From the NCBI GenBank assembly GCA_020439745.1, contig JAGQSC010000019.1:186001-250000 (forward strand): 64,000 nucleotides of DNA, written 5' to 3'. Shown here piece after piece: positions 1 to 9,321 of this stretch; the first letter of the stretch is position 1, and every line of letters begins with the position of its first letter. The notes below the pieces were generated by a model. That model saw nothing but the letters and a program-made list of their open reading frames with translations. It made no database searches and was not told where the DNA came from. The translations under genes were made by a program, and so were the position numbers. This DNA is from Acidobacteriota bacterium. Lineage in GTDB: Bacteria > Acidobacteriota > Holophagae > Acanthopleuribacterales > Acanthopleuribacteraceae.

Positions 1-1671
1 AATCGCGAAGTGGAGCTGATAGGCGAAATCCGCGAAGAACTGCTTCGGATTTCCCGCGAGGTAACGACATTGATCGTCGCTGAACCTTCATTTTCAACAT
101 TGCTGTCCTTTTTGGCGGACATGGATCGCATGCAGGCTTTGGCTCTGGTCACCAAGGAGACCCAAAGTCAGGTGGTCGTGCCAAATTCGTTGCGTACCCT
201 CGATCTAAAGAATGCAAGACATCCGTTTCTCGATGCAGCATATGCTTCATTGAGGCAAGAGGATGGACACGCCCCTGATGATCGGATCATGGTTCCGTTT
301 GATTTGCAGTTGGACGCAATTCAGAGGGGTCTTCTGATATCCGGTGCCAACACAGGTGGCAAAACTGTGACCCTCAAAACCACGGGTCTGATCAGCTTGA
401 TGGCCAATTCAGGCTTCCCCATTCCTGTCTCGGAGGGCAGTCAGGTTCCTTTTTACGACACCATCCTGGCAGATATCGGCGATCATCAGTCCATGGCCCA
501 GAGCCTCTCTACGTTTGCGTCTCATCTCAAAACACTGAACATGATGGCCAATCAACACCCGCAAAACGCCCTCCTTTTGATTGATGAATTGGGGTCTGGC
601 ACCGATCCCATGGAAGCCGACGCGCTGAGTCAGGCCCTGCTCGAGCGCTTCATGGCATCGCTTGCACATGTAATTTGCACCACCCATCACCAAGTGCTTT
701 GTGCTTTTGCATTGGAACATCCCAACCTCGTCAATGGCTCCATGGCCTTCAACCCGCAACTCATGGTGCCCACTTTTCGTTTTACCCAGGGGGTGCCAGA
801 GCGCTCTCATGCGTTGGAAATCGCTCAGCAGGCTGGGTTTCCCAAGGCCGTGATGGAACGCGCCAAATCGCTATTGGACAATAATATGGTCGACGTTCAA
901 TCCGCCATCACCCAGTTACAGAAACAGGCCCGTGAATTACACCGCGCCAAAGCCAAAGTCCGGCGAAAAGAAATCGCACTTCACAAAAGCCAGAAAGAAA
1001 ACGAGATGCGAGCAAACGAACTGGCATCCAAAGCAGCGCGGCTCGAAGATCAGGCACAGGAACGCCTTCAGAACAAGCTGAAACAGTTGGAAAGGCGTGT
1101 TCGCGGTTTGATGGCTGAGCTCTCGTCGAAGAAGGACCGGCGAGAAGCGGCCCAACAGTTTTCAATGATTGAGCAAGAAATTCAGCCCACCGTCGAAAAG
1201 ATAGAAATTCCTTCTTCAGGTCAACCCTCATCCGCTTGGCGACCAGGCGATGCAGTGTATGTACAGAGCTTTGCGCGACATGGTGTCCTTGTCGCGGTGG
1301 ATCGAAAGACAGCCCGCGTCAATCTAAACGGGATGATGCTCCAAGCATCGCTTGACGACGTCATTCATACGATTCAAACGGATCCCGCAACACCACCGCA
1401 GGTGAAGGAACTTTCTGAACTCAGCAACAACAACCCATCACTTGAATTGAAGTTGTTGGGGATGACCGTGGACGATGCCTTATTGGAGGTTGATCGGGCC
1501 ATAGACCTGGCCCTTCGTGTGGGCCAGCCGTACCTTATATTCATACATGGTCATGGTTCAGGACGATTGAAGGGTGCCGTTAGGCAATTCCTGCAGCAAC
1601 ACCAAGCCAGTGACCACTGGGACGTCGTGCTCAACGAAAATGATGGGCAAACAGAACTGCACTTTAACTGA
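1..1671 (+). CDS. mutS2: MutS2 family ATPase/Smr protein, 5' truncated by window edge
   Basis: The frame is open from base 1, so the N-terminal third lies outside the window. Seen: Walker A GANTGGKT at about residues 115-122 of the visible part, Walker B LLIDELGSGTDP, a long charged coiled coil, then a C-terminal Smr domain with HGHGSG. MutS2 proteins are usually near 780 residues; 556 are visible. Known role: a DNA-binding ATPase acting on branched recombination intermediates or on collided ribosomes, not in mismatch repair. Oddity: the usual LDLRG at the start of Smr reads LKLLG, losing the acidic and Arg positions linked to nuclease activity. The stop overlaps the convergent next gene by 8 bp. 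Confidence 0.93.
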   Translation, partial: NREVELIGEIREELLRISREVTTLIVAEPSFSTLLSFLADMDRMQALALVTKETQSQVVVPNSLRTLDLKNARHPFLDAAYASLRQEDGHAPDDRIMVPFDLQLDAIQRGLLISGANTGGKTVTLKTTGLISLMANSGFPIPVSEGSQVPFYDTILADIGDHQSMAQSLSTFASHLKTLNMMANQHPQNALLLIDELGSGTDPMEADALSQALLERFMASLAHVICTTHHQVLCAFALEHPNLVNGSMAFNPQLMVPTFRFTQGVPERSHALEIAQQAGFPKAVMERAKSLLDNNMVDVQSAITQLQKQARELHRAKAKVRRKEIALHKSQKENEMRANELASKAARLEDQAQERLQNKLKQLERRVRGLMAELSSKKDRREAAQQFSMIEQEIQPTVEKIEIPSSGQPSSAWRPGDAVYVQSFARHGVLVAVDRKTARVNLNGMMLQASLDDVIHTIQTDPATPPQVKELSELSNNNPSLELKLLGMTVDDALLEVDRAIDLALRVGQPYLIFIHGHGSGRLKGAVRQFLQQHQASDHWDVVLNENDGQTELHFN

Positions 1672-2056
1672 AGAGCTTCGAATCCAACGCTTCCCAGACA
1701 TCGCCGTTCATCGGCCGTTTATAGAATTGAGGCCTGCCGGGGGTTGCAACGGCACGAACGTCGATATACGCCTCCGTAACCAGCACATGGACACGAGCCA
1801 CATCAGTGAGGGGCCCCAGGTTATAACCCACGGCAGGACCAACCACAAAAATATGACTGAGCCCAGTCGCACGTTTCTGCATCGCACGCCCAATCCTTAA
1901 CATACGCGTTCGGTCAGCTAGGGTGGCATGGGCACCGACCAGATTCCCACCCGCCACACCGGTTAAGGCAATACATGTCTGAATGTTCGGAAAGATAAGC
2001 TCTGTATCCACAGGGATGTTACGCATGGATCCCGTGATCTCATATACATAGGCCAT
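1664..2056 (-). CDS. hypothetical protein in the argR operon
   Basis: A 130-residue protein I do not recognise. It has no clear signal peptide or membrane segment. The middle is Gly/Val-rich and looks like a small alpha/beta soluble fold (TGVAGGNLVGAHATL, then FVVGPAVGYNLGP). It is the second gene of an argR operon: the argR stop and this ATG share a base (TAATG), so translation is probably coupled. Its end runs 8 bp into the convergent mutS2. The coupling suggests a tie to ArgR or to amino-acid status, but nothing in the sequence gives a function. Confidence 0.7.
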   Translation of the reverse strand: MAYVYEITGSMRNIPVDTELIFPNIQTCIALTGVAGGNLVGAHATLADRTRMLRIGRAMQKRATGLSHIFVVGPAVGYNLGPLTDVARVHVLVTEAYIDVRAVATPGRPQFYKRPMNGDVWEALDSKLFS

Positions 2057-2463
2057 TAGGACGTCGCAATCATGGCCATGATTTCTCTTCGCACAGCGGA
2101 CAACGACTCGGGAGGACTGACCACAACGATCACCGTGTCATCGCCACCTACGGTCCCCACAACGCCTCTCATCGTGGACTCATCCAACCTGTAGGCAATT
2201 GGCTGCGCATGGCCGGGCGGTGTCTTAATGACCAACAGATTGGGTGGCGCCTCGTGAATGGCGATAACTGGCGAACGCAACATCGACTGATCGGTACGCA
2301 CGTAAACACCTGCCTCTTTTCGAATACCCAGCTTAGAGAGATGACGGGACAGCGTTGATTGGGTGATCCTTATGCCTCGAGACCGCAAAGCGCGAACCAA
2401 CTGCTGCTGATTCTCGCAATCCTGTCCATCGACAATCTCTAACAATACCCGGTCTACACTCAT
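2056..2463 (-). CDS. argR: Arginine repressor ArgR
   Basis: A 135-residue ArgR/AhrC family protein. The N-terminal winged helix holds the recognition helix TQSTLSRHLSKLGI at about residues 34-47. The C-terminal hexamerisation and arginine-binding domain carries GTVGGDDTVIVV, matching the family's GT-GDDT signature with the Asp pair that contacts L-arginine. Known role: in the presence of arginine the hexamer binds ARG boxes and represses arginine biosynthesis. It is divergent from argG with 97 bp between start codons, so it very likely represses argGH and itself from that region. Confidence 0.93.
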   Translation of the reverse strand: MSVDRVLLEIVDGQDCENQQQLVRALRSRGIRITQSTLSRHLSKLGIRKEAGVYVRTDQSMLRSPVIAIHEAPPNLLVIKTPPGHAQPIAYRLDESTMRGVVGTVGGDDTVIVVVSPPESLSAVRREIMAMIATS

Positions 2464-2486
2464 GCACTTATTCTCATTGATCTGCC

Positions 2487-2530
2487 ATATTATGCAAAAT
2501 AATGCTTGATATCCGCTTTTTATGCATATA
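2487..2530. promoter_or_regulatory. argR-argG intergenic control region, candidate ARG boxes
   Basis: Between the divergent argR and argG starts lies an AT-rich stretch. It contains an imperfect palindrome with arms ATTAT and ATAAT around GCAAA (2489-2503). ATGC-type half sites recur at 2492, 2502 and 2522, the last within the palindrome TATGCATA. Classical ARG boxes are AT-rich 18-bp palindromes of the TGAAT...ATTCA kind; these do not match closely. The assignment rests on position and symmetry, so it is an inference. Confidence 0.4.
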
Positions 2531-2560
2531 TATTGTCGGTTTATTGAATGGAGGTGCGCG

Positions 2561-3748
2561 ATGCACGTGGTATTGGCTTATTCAGGTGGACTCGATACAT
2601 CCACGGCGATTCCCTGGTTGAAAGAGGTGAAGCAAGCTGAAAAGGTGACGGCCGTTCTGGTGAACGTAGGTCAGAATGAGGACTTGGAGGCAGCGAGCAG
2701 TCGTGCCTATGCTTTGGGGGCCGACTCGGTTCACATCGTCGATAAAATTCAGGCCATGGTCCAAGACGGCATTGCGCCCATGCTCAAGGCTGGAGCGGTC
2801 TATGAGGGCTCGTATTTATTGGGAACTGCCATCGCCAGACCCTTCATCGCCGACGCTTTGGTTGAAATCGCACTTCAAGTAGGCGCACAAGCCATCTGTC
2901 ATGGGGCTACAGGAAAAGGCAACGACTACCTGCGGTTTGAACAGCGCATTCGTCATCAGGCACCAGGCCTGGCCATCATAGCGCCATGGCGTGAATGGGA
3001 CCTGAAAGATCGGGACAGTGCTCTGGCCATGTTGTCCAAGACGGGCGTGGATCTGCCCACCAAGTCGTTTGCCTATTCTGTGGACGCCAATTTGTGGCAT
3101 ACCTCTTATGAAGGGGGGCCCCTGGAAGATCTCACCCACCCGGTGCCTGACGAGATTGGGTCACGTATGTTGTCGCCGGGGATTGCGCACATTCACATCG
3201 GTTTCAAAGACGGACTGCCGTGTTCGTTGAACGGGCAGTCCATGGCGTTGTCAGAAATCATTCAGCAGCTCAATCAAGAGCTGGCCACCACGGGGTACGG
3301 CTGGGAAGATCTTGTCGAAACACGGACCAACGGCCTTAAATCCAGAGGCATTTATTACACCCCGGCAGGTACCTTACTCTATGCGGCTCGTACCGCACTG
3401 GCGCAGGTTTGGTTCCCCAAGCCCACCCTGGATTATCTGGACCAGCAATCGAACATTTATGGCAAGATGGTCTATGAAGGCGCATGGGACCATCCAATGC
3501 GCGCCGCAATGGATGCCGCTATAGATCAAATCTTTGCAGGTACAGAGGGTGAAATCCATATGGTGATTAAGGGTGCACAGATGTTGATTCAAAAAAGAAC
3601 CTGCAATCCCAGTTTGTTTGACACAGCCATGAGCGGCTTTGGGCACATGGATGTTTGGGACGACTCGTTCAGTGACGCATTGGTGTTTCTGCAGCGCATG
3701 AAATATCACAGCAAGCCCTATCCTGTCCTACTCGGCGTCCTTACATGA
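2561..3748 (+). CDS. argG: Argininosuccinate synthase
   Basis: A 395-residue ATP-dependent ligase joining citrulline and aspartate, the penultimate step of arginine synthesis, cytosolic. Seen: the N-terminal PP-loop LAYSGGLDTS, GKGNDYLRFE for substrate binding, and TSYEGGPLEDL. An in-frame ATG at 2522 would add 13 residues, but the start at 2561 has a GGAGG 6 nt upstream and begins exactly at the family N-terminus, so 2561 is chosen. It overlaps argH by 4 bp (ATGA). Probably repressed by ArgR from the intergenic region. Confidence 0.96.
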   Translation: MHVVLAYSGGLDTSTAIPWLKEVKQAEKVTAVLVNVGQNEDLEAASSRAYALGADSVHIVDKIQAMVQDGIAPMLKAGAVYEGSYLLGTAIARPFIADALVEIALQVGAQAICHGATGKGNDYLRFEQRIRHQAPGLAIIAPWREWDLKDRDSALAMLSKTGVDLPTKSFAYSVDANLWHTSYEGGPLEDLTHPVPDEIGSRMLSPGIAHIHIGFKDGLPCSLNGQSMALSEIIQQLNQELATTGYGWEDLVETRTNGLKSRGIYYTPAGTLLYAARTALAQVWFPKPTLDYLDQQSNIYGKMVYEGAWDHPMRAAMDAAIDQIFAGTEGEIHMVIKGAQMLIQKRTCNPSLFDTAMSGFGHMDVWDDSFSDALVFLQRMKYHSKPYPVLLGVLT

Positions 3749-5037
3749 GTCAACTATGGCGTAGTCAGATCAACCAGGGAATGGCACCCCAAGCATGGGC
3801 CCTGAACCGTAGCATCGATCGTGACTACGCCCTTTGGCCTCACGAGTTACTGGGGAGCAAAGCCCATGTGGATATGCTCGACAAAACCGAACTGCTCTCA
3901 CAGGAGCAGGCGCGTGCACTGCGGGAAGCCATCGACGAATTGGCTTGTGAATTTGCCAATCGCCAGATCGAAGTGCTTGAAAGCGACGAGGACATTCACG
4001 GACTGGTGGAACGTCTTCTAGTAGAGCGATTGGGCCCATGGGCATCCATGGTGCACATGGGCCGGTCGCGCAACGAACAGGTGCTCCTCGACGAGCGTTT
4101 GTACCTTCTTGAAAATGCCACAACCTTGCGGTCCAAACTGCAAGACGCCATTGCCGTGTTGGTTCAAATGGCAGACCGCGCCGATCACCAAATGGTGCCC
4201 TCATACACACACCTTCGCCGCGCCCAACCCATGTTTTTGCGGCAATACTGGATAGCGCATGCCACTTGGTGGTCACGGTGCATCGAAGATTTGGATCAAT
4301 ACGAACAGTCCCTGCTTCGCGAATGTCCCATGGGAAGTGGCGCCATTAATGGCACCACCCTGCCCACAAACCCTCATTACGAAGCACATCGACTTGGATT
4401 CGAGGGACCCCCGAGCAATGCATTGGCCACAGTTTCCAGTCGCGCCGATGTCATCCGGTTCGCGGCTATTTGGACCCACTGGATGTTAGAGGTCTCACGG
4501 TTGATGGAAGACCTAATTCTATGGACCAGCGACGAATTTGGGTTTGCTTCATTTTCTGGCGCTGTGACTTCTGGTTCCAGCATGATGCCTCAAAAAAGAA
4601 ACCCCGATATTTGCGAACTGATCCGTGGGAAATCAGCAGTGGTAATGGGTTACTACACCGGGTTAATGACGCTCACCAAAGGCTTGCCAATGGGCTATAT
4701 GAAGGACTTCCAGGAAGACAAAACGCTGTTACTCCCTTTGGTCGGTGACATGCACCTCGTTTTGGACGTCATGCCTGTACTACTTCAAGCTTTGCACGTG
4801 AATGCAGAAGCCATGAGCCATGCCACGGAGGATCCACTCTTGTTGGCGACTGATGTAATGGAGGTTTTGGTCCGCAGGGGCATGCCTTTGCGTGAAGCTC
4901 ACCGAGCCATCGGCGATTGCATTGCAGAAGCTATCCAAGAAAATGTATCCTTTGCCGAATTGGCCACCAATCGCTGGCAACTGTCGCCAGAGACATTCCA
5001 TCCACAAGCAAGTTGTCTCAAGCGAGACACAACTTAA
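3745..5037 (+). CDS. argH: Argininosuccinate lyase
   Basis: A 430-residue fumarase/aspartase superfamily enzyme that splits argininosuccinate into arginine and fumarate. The signature GSSMMPQKRNPD is present near residue 277, as are the catalytic Thr-His in SYTHLRRAQP and the substrate loop MGRSRNEQ. Two small changes from the common consensus, HTGRSRND and GYTHLQRAQP, are within family variation. The ATG overlaps the argG stop as ATGA, giving coupled translation of the last two arginine-pathway enzymes. No other arg genes are in the window. Confidence 0.95.
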   Translation: MSQLWRSQINQGMAPQAWALNRSIDRDYALWPHELLGSKAHVDMLDKTELLSQEQARALREAIDELACEFANRQIEVLESDEDIHGLVERLLVERLGPWASMVHMGRSRNEQVLLDERLYLLENATTLRSKLQDAIAVLVQMADRADHQMVPSYTHLRRAQPMFLRQYWIAHATWWSRCIEDLDQYEQSLLRECPMGSGAINGTTLPTNPHYEAHRLGFEGPPSNALATVSSRADVIRFAAIWTHWMLEVSRLMEDLILWTSDEFGFASFSGAVTSGSSMMPQKRNPDICELIRGKSAVVMGYYTGLMTLTKGLPMGYMKDFQEDKTLLLPLVGDMHLVLDVMPVLLQALHVNAEAMSHATEDPLLLATDVMEVLVRRGMPLREAHRAIGDCIAEAIQENVSFAELATNRWQLSPETFHPQASCLKRDTT

Positions 5038-5099
5038 GTCCCAGCAAGTAAGGCCTCGCGGTTCCCCCGCGCAGTTGCTAGACTTAGTGAACTTTGGTG

Positions 5100-8000
5100 A
5101 TGGGTGGCTGGTTTGTGATCATTGTGTGGTTTGCCCTCAACTTTTCCGGCATCCCGCTGGAACATATGCGTTTTTCAACACCACCTGCTGAAGTCAACGC
5201 GCGGTTATTGAACGTGAGTTGCGTCAAACAGGACCGAATTGGGTACCTGTGGTTTGGTTCACAGGATGGGCTTTGGCGCTATGACGGATACCAACTCATG
5301 GGTTTTCGCCATGACCGCCGTGACCCCAACAGCCTAGCCGACAACTGGGTCAAAGGCCTAGCCGAAGACCCGCAAGGAAACCTGTGGATTGCCTGCAGGG
5401 AGGGTATGCTTAGTCGCTTGGATCCCTATCGCACCGAATTCAAACATTACCCACTTCAACCTGAAGGCGTCCGAATAGAGACTATGATTCAAGACAAGAG
5501 CGGACAATTATGGCTCGGCTGTGAGCGAGGACTGTCACGTTTTGATCCCGATACGGAGACCTTTCATTGGTATGAACATGGCCATTCGCTTCCAAACGAT
5601 GCCCTTACTTTGAGTGTGCTGGAGGATAAACAGGGCCGAATTTGGGCGGGCTACGGCGGCGGGGGGGTTTGTCGGGTAGATCCTGACAAAGGTTGTGTGC
5701 AGCACATTGATTTCGAACTAGGCGATCCCCGGTTTGAGGAACGACAAGTTTGGTGTGGGTTACAAGTAGGGGAAGATATCTGGTTTGGAACAAGCCACGG
5801 CATCTACATCCTCAACCCCGAAACCGGAAAAACAAAATTCACGATCCCAGACAGGCTGCATGATGTGAATCGGCGTGTATTTATCACCCGATTAATGCGG
5901 GACCGCAACGGTCGGGTGTGGATTGGCACGCGCCATGACGGCGTCTGTGTGTATCAGGATGGAATCTACAGCTATTGCGCCGTTTCCCCCGGTGACAAGG
6001 GCGGGTTACCGCACCCTTATGTGCGTTCGATTATTGAGGATCGCTCCGGTATCGTGTGGATAGGAACCTTGAGCGGTGGCGTCAGCAAATATGATGTGAA
6101 TAGACCGCTTTTCCAAATCCTGGAACAAGCACCTGACGGTTCTGGGCTCTGCGGTAACTACTGCAAGTCGATCTCGGTTGATCATGCCGGAAAGGTGTGG
6201 TTTGGTTCCAACTCAGGCATTTCCGTTTGGGACCGATCCGAGAACCGCTTTCTCTGTTACGTTCACGACGAGCAAAACCCGAAAAGCCTGAGCTCCAACG
6301 CAGTACGGTTTATTGTGGAAGATGTGCAGCAACGCATGTGGATTGGCACTTTTGGCGGGGGATTGAACGTCTTGGACAATGGTGAAATCCACCGTTTATC
6401 AAGTGAGTGGCCCGAGCCTTTTCTTTGGCTGGATGCAGGCTACATCGATGAAGATGGCCATCTTTGGCTAGGCAGTGTCGGCGGTCTTATCGACTACGAT
6501 ACCAGCGACCATACCTATAAGACCCTAGAGTTCGGAGTGGCCGTCAACGGGCGATCACGCATTCGTAGCATTGCTCGCGGCGAAGGAGACACGCTTTATG
6601 TAGGCTGCCACGATGGATTTGCCGTCGTGAACCGCAAGGACGGAACACATACCTTGTTCCAGGCAGATAGAGACCTGCCCGACAGTCTGTCAAGCAATAC
6701 CGTTCGTGCCGTCTACGTGGATAGTAGGCGCCGAGTCTGGGTCGGTACATCTTCCGGAATCAACCTCTTTAACGATGGATCATTCCAGGTATTTGGAGAA
6801 AGCGAGGGTCTGGCCAACGAAGTGGTTTACGGGATTCTGGAAGAGCCAGATACCGGCAGATTGTGGATGAGCACCAATGCGGGACTGTCACGTTTTGACC
6901 CAAATACCGAGCAATTCATTAATTTTTATGCCGATGACGGACTTCAAGGCAGTGAATTCAACTCAGGCGCGTCACTCATGTCGTCCGACGGCACCATGTT
7001 CTTTGGCGGAACGAACGGGATTTCTTACTTCAACCCGCAACATTTCGAACAAAGTACCAACCATCCTCCGGTCGCAATTAATGTCGTTCGTATCATGGAT
7101 GAAGTGTACCCCATTCAAATTGGAACCGGTGAAGCACCTCATCTAGAACTATCCCCCAACGAGAATTACTTTGCCTTTGAGTTTGCAGCTCTGGATTTCT
7201 CCAACCCATTTCGAAACGTCTACCAATACCGCATGAAAGGGCTGGACAACGACTGGTCCATCCCCTCCGACCGTCATTACGTGAATTACCCCGACCTGAG
7301 CCCTGGCCGATATCAGTTTGAAGTCAAAGCAGCCAACTCTGAAGGGGTATGGAGCCAATCGACGGCAAGTATTCATCTGAATATTCGGCCTCACTTCTAC
7401 CAAACCGCCTGGTTTGCCCTACTGGTATTTCTGTTCAGTGCATCGCTCATTTACGGTCGAATGACTGCCCTTAGTAGGCAAAAACGGGCCCTGGAACTGG
7501 TAGTCGCACAACGTACTCAATCCTTGATGGATTCGAATGTCGCCTTGGAACGTTCCAACGCGGCCCTGAAAGAGGCCCAGGATCAACTGGTCCATCAAGC
7601 CCATGAAGCGGGCATGGCCGAAGTGGCCATTGAAGTCGTTCACAATATCGGCAACGTATTAAACGGCGTTGGTATCACGGCCGAAACCCTTCGCGCCAAT
7701 CTGGACAAATCGCACCTTCACGCCGTTCGAAAAGTCTGTGATCTGCTTCAAGATCACGAAAATGACCTTGTCGATTTTCTACAACACGACGAAAAGGGAA
7801 GCAAGATCCTCCCTTACCTTCACCGGCTCAACGAGAAACTGGGTGAGGAAAAGGCCTTCACCAAAGAGAACTTGGACCAAATGGTCAAGGCAATTGACAT
7901 GATGCGCGAAACCATCCAAATGCAGCAGGACTACGCCAATCGGAATTTGGCGTTTCGAGAGACGGTCCAAATTGCGGCCATCATTACCGATATGATCGCG

Positions 8001-8435
8001 CTTCAACGCAGCAAATTAGAGCAAAACAAAATCGTCGTGAGCACTCATTTCGCACCCATACCGCCACTTTGGCTACAACGATTCAAGTTGGCCCATGTGA
8101 TTGCCAACCTGCTGGTAAACGCCATCGATGCCACCCTCATGCGGGGACATGATGAAAAGCGCATTGATGTGGCGGTGCTAGAAGACTCAGGTACCGTGGT
8201 CATTCGTATCAAAGACAACGGTATTGGATTCGATCTACAACAAAAGGAACGTCTGTTTCAATATGGCTACACCACGAAACAAAGGGGCCGCGGTTTGGGT
8301 TTGCATTCCTGCGCCAACTCTATGACTGATATCGGCGGTACTATCAACGCATTCAGCGATGGTCCCAACCAGGGCGCGGTCTTTGAACTGCGCTTTGAGC
8401 TGGAGCAACACCTTCAAGGGGACGCCGACGCATAA
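5100..8435 (+). CDS. Beta-propeller sensor histidine kinase (Reg_prop / Y_Y_Y / HATPase)
   Basis: About 1111 residues. An N-terminal hydrophobic signal segment precedes some twelve propeller-type repeats (GYLWFGSQDGL, GNLWIACREGM, GRIWAGYGGGG and similar). A Y_Y_Y domain follows (about 690-762), then one membrane helix (about 768-787), a coiled coil and a cytoplasmic kinase. The H-box is HNIGNVLN near residue 846, the N-box ANLLVNAIDAT near 1000, then DNGIGFD and a Gly-rich GRGLGL lid. Known relatives sense extracellular ligands, often sugars. Unlike many, there is no receiver or DNA-binding domain here and no response regulator nearby. TTG (5094) and GTG (5097) also precede the ATG; none has a good ribosome site. 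Confidence 0.9.
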   Translation: MGGWFVIIVWFALNFSGIPLEHMRFSTPPAEVNARLLNVSCVKQDRIGYLWFGSQDGLWRYDGYQLMGFRHDRRDPNSLADNWVKGLAEDPQGNLWIACREGMLSRLDPYRTEFKHYPLQPEGVRIETMIQDKSGQLWLGCERGLSRFDPDTETFHWYEHGHSLPNDALTLSVLEDKQGRIWAGYGGGGVCRVDPDKGCVQHIDFELGDPRFEERQVWCGLQVGEDIWFGTSHGIYILNPETGKTKFTIPDRLHDVNRRVFITRLMRDRNGRVWIGTRHDGVCVYQDGIYSYCAVSPGDKGGLPHPYVRSIIEDRSGIVWIGTLSGGVSKYDVNRPLFQILEQAPDGSGLCGNYCKSISVDHAGKVWFGSNSGISVWDRSENRFLCYVHDEQNPKSLSSNAVRFIVEDVQQRMWIGTFGGGLNVLDNGEIHRLSSEWPEPFLWLDAGYIDEDGHLWLGSVGGLIDYDTSDHTYKTLEFGVAVNGRSRIRSIARGEGDTLYVGCHDGFAVVNRKDGTHTLFQADRDLPDSLSSNTVRAVYVDSRRRVWVGTSSGINLFNDGSFQVFGESEGLANEVVYGILEEPDTGRLWMSTNAGLSRFDPNTEQFINFYADDGLQGSEFNSGASLMSSDGTMFFGGTNGISYFNPQHFEQSTNHPPVAINVVRIMDEVYPIQIGTGEAPHLELSPNENYFAFEFAALDFSNPFRNVYQYRMKGLDNDWSIPSDRHYVNYPDLSPGRYQFEVKAANSEGVWSQSTASIHLNIRPHFYQTAWFALLVFLFSASLIYGRMTALSRQKRALELVVAQRTQSLMDSNVALERSNAALKEAQDQLVHQAHEAGMAEVAIEVVHNIGNVLNGVGITAETLRANLDKSHLHAVRKVCDLLQDHENDLVDFLQHDEKGSKILPYLHRLNEKLGEEKAFTKENLDQMVKAIDMMRETIQMQQDYANRNLAFRETVQIAAIITDMIALQRSKLEQNKIVVSTHFAPIPPLWLQRFKLAHVIANLLVNAIDATLMRGHDEKRIDVAVLEDSGTVVIRIKDNGIGFDLQQKERLFQYGYTTKQRGRGLGLHSCANSMTDIGGTINAFSDGPNQGAVFELRFELEQHLQGDADA

Positions 8436-8452
8436 CGCCGGCGTCCGTTTTC
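8420..8452 (+). terminator. Rho-independent terminator overlapping a stop codon
   Basis: Perfect 8-bp stem GGACGCCG (8420-8427) and CGGCGTCC (8439-8446), an 11-nt loop, then GTTTTC. The TAA stop of the histidine kinase (8433-8435) lies inside the loop, so the hairpin begins within the coding sequence. The opposite strand has no T-run, so it serves the plus strand only. Confidence 0.75.
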
Positions 8453-8459
8453 TCGAAAA

Positions 8460-8825
8460 TTAGGCAACCACCTGTGGTTGATAATAGAAACGCTCATCGG
8501 CAATCTTACCGTCGCGCCATTTGGCTACTGCCACCTGGGTAAACGCCATACGATCGCCGTATTGAGTGTTGTGAAAATCTAAATACCAGCGTGTCATGCT
8601 GGTGTCCCCATCAACCACCACGTCCAGTAGTTTACAGTCATACCAAGTGGTGTGATCCACGAACTGCTGTTCCCGTTCCAGATTTGCGGTCAAGCCAACC
8701 GTGGGTTCTGCATTGTTCTCACCCATCACCACATCATGATCATAAAACTCGTTCATGGCTTCCATGATCTTACCTTTCAGAATCATTTCGTTTAACGCAT
8801 GCACACGCTGTTTGGTCTGTGTCAT
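8460..8825 (-). CDS. SnoaL-like / NTF2-fold protein
   Basis: A 121-residue protein resembling the SnoaL-like branch of the NTF2 superfamily: an N-terminal helix pair (LNEMILKGKIMEAMNEFYD), then curved strands including MTRWYLDF and AVAKWRDGKIADERFYY. Such proteins bind small hydrophobic ligands or act as cyclases or isomerases, so the function cannot be set from sequence. It starts 2 bp after the DoxX gene stop and forms a two-gene operon with it, divergent from a LysR gene that is the natural candidate regulator. Confidence 0.75.
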   Translation of the reverse strand: MTQTKQRVHALNEMILKGKIMEAMNEFYDHDVVMGENNAEPTVGLTANLEREQQFVDHTTWYDCKLLDVVVDGDTSMTRWYLDFHNTQYGDRMAFTQVAVAKWRDGKIADERFYYQPQVVA

Positions 8826-8827
8826 AT

Positions 8828-9274
8828 TTAACTCCTTTCACTTAACCAAAGATCAAAACTAAAATTGCCTGCCCCACGAAGCGCAGCTGCAACAGCCAAC
8901 CCCGTAGCCAGCAGAAAGAATTCCACGCCTTCACCAGACTGTTGCCCGCTCCAATTCATAAAGAACCCGTGATCGAGGTGCATCATCCCCGCGGCTACCA
9001 ACAACGTCGCCCCGACCGAAATAGCCGCCAAGCGCGTACCGAACCCGGCAATCAAGGCGATTCCCCCTAGAAACTCAGCGAGTATGGCAAAAAGGGCAAA
9101 CACAGTGGGTATCCCTAAATGCTCGGTGAAGAACTGCATGGTTCCACCGAATCCGTATCCGCCGAACCATCCAAGGGCTTTCTGAGCCCCGTGAGGGAAG
9201 ATCATGACACCAAGCGCCAATCGTACTGCCAAAGCATCCCATCCACGATCCGTCTGAATCAATTTCTGCCACAT
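8828..9274 (-). CDS. DoxX family membrane protein
   Basis: A 148-residue integral membrane protein with four predicted helices. It has the DoxX pattern: RLALGVMIFPHGAQKALGWF in the first helix, then FALFAILAEFLGGIALIAGF. Family members are linked to quinone-type electron transfer or oxidative-stress defence; the exact reaction is mostly unknown. First gene of an operon with the SnoaL-like gene. GGAGG lies a few bases before the ATG. Divergent from a LysR regulator 107 bp away. Confidence 0.87.
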   Translation of the reverse strand: MWQKLIQTDRGWDALAVRLALGVMIFPHGAQKALGWFGGYGFGGTMQFFTEHLGIPTVFALFAILAEFLGGIALIAGFGTRLAAISVGATLLVAAGMMHLDHGFFMNWSGQQSGEGVEFFLLATGLAVAAALRGAGNFSFDLWLSERS

Positions 9275-9321
9275 GGCATCCTCCTTATTTCAACAATTCA
9301 TGTATACGGCCAATCTCGTTC

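Noticed and set aside
3770-4276. 168-residue minus-strand ORF
   Set aside because: Antisense to argH. Arg/Pro/Cys-rich composition typical of a shadow frame.
5057-5073. Terminator after argH
   Set aside because: A 5-bp CGCGG/CCGCG stem is present but there is no T-run after it.
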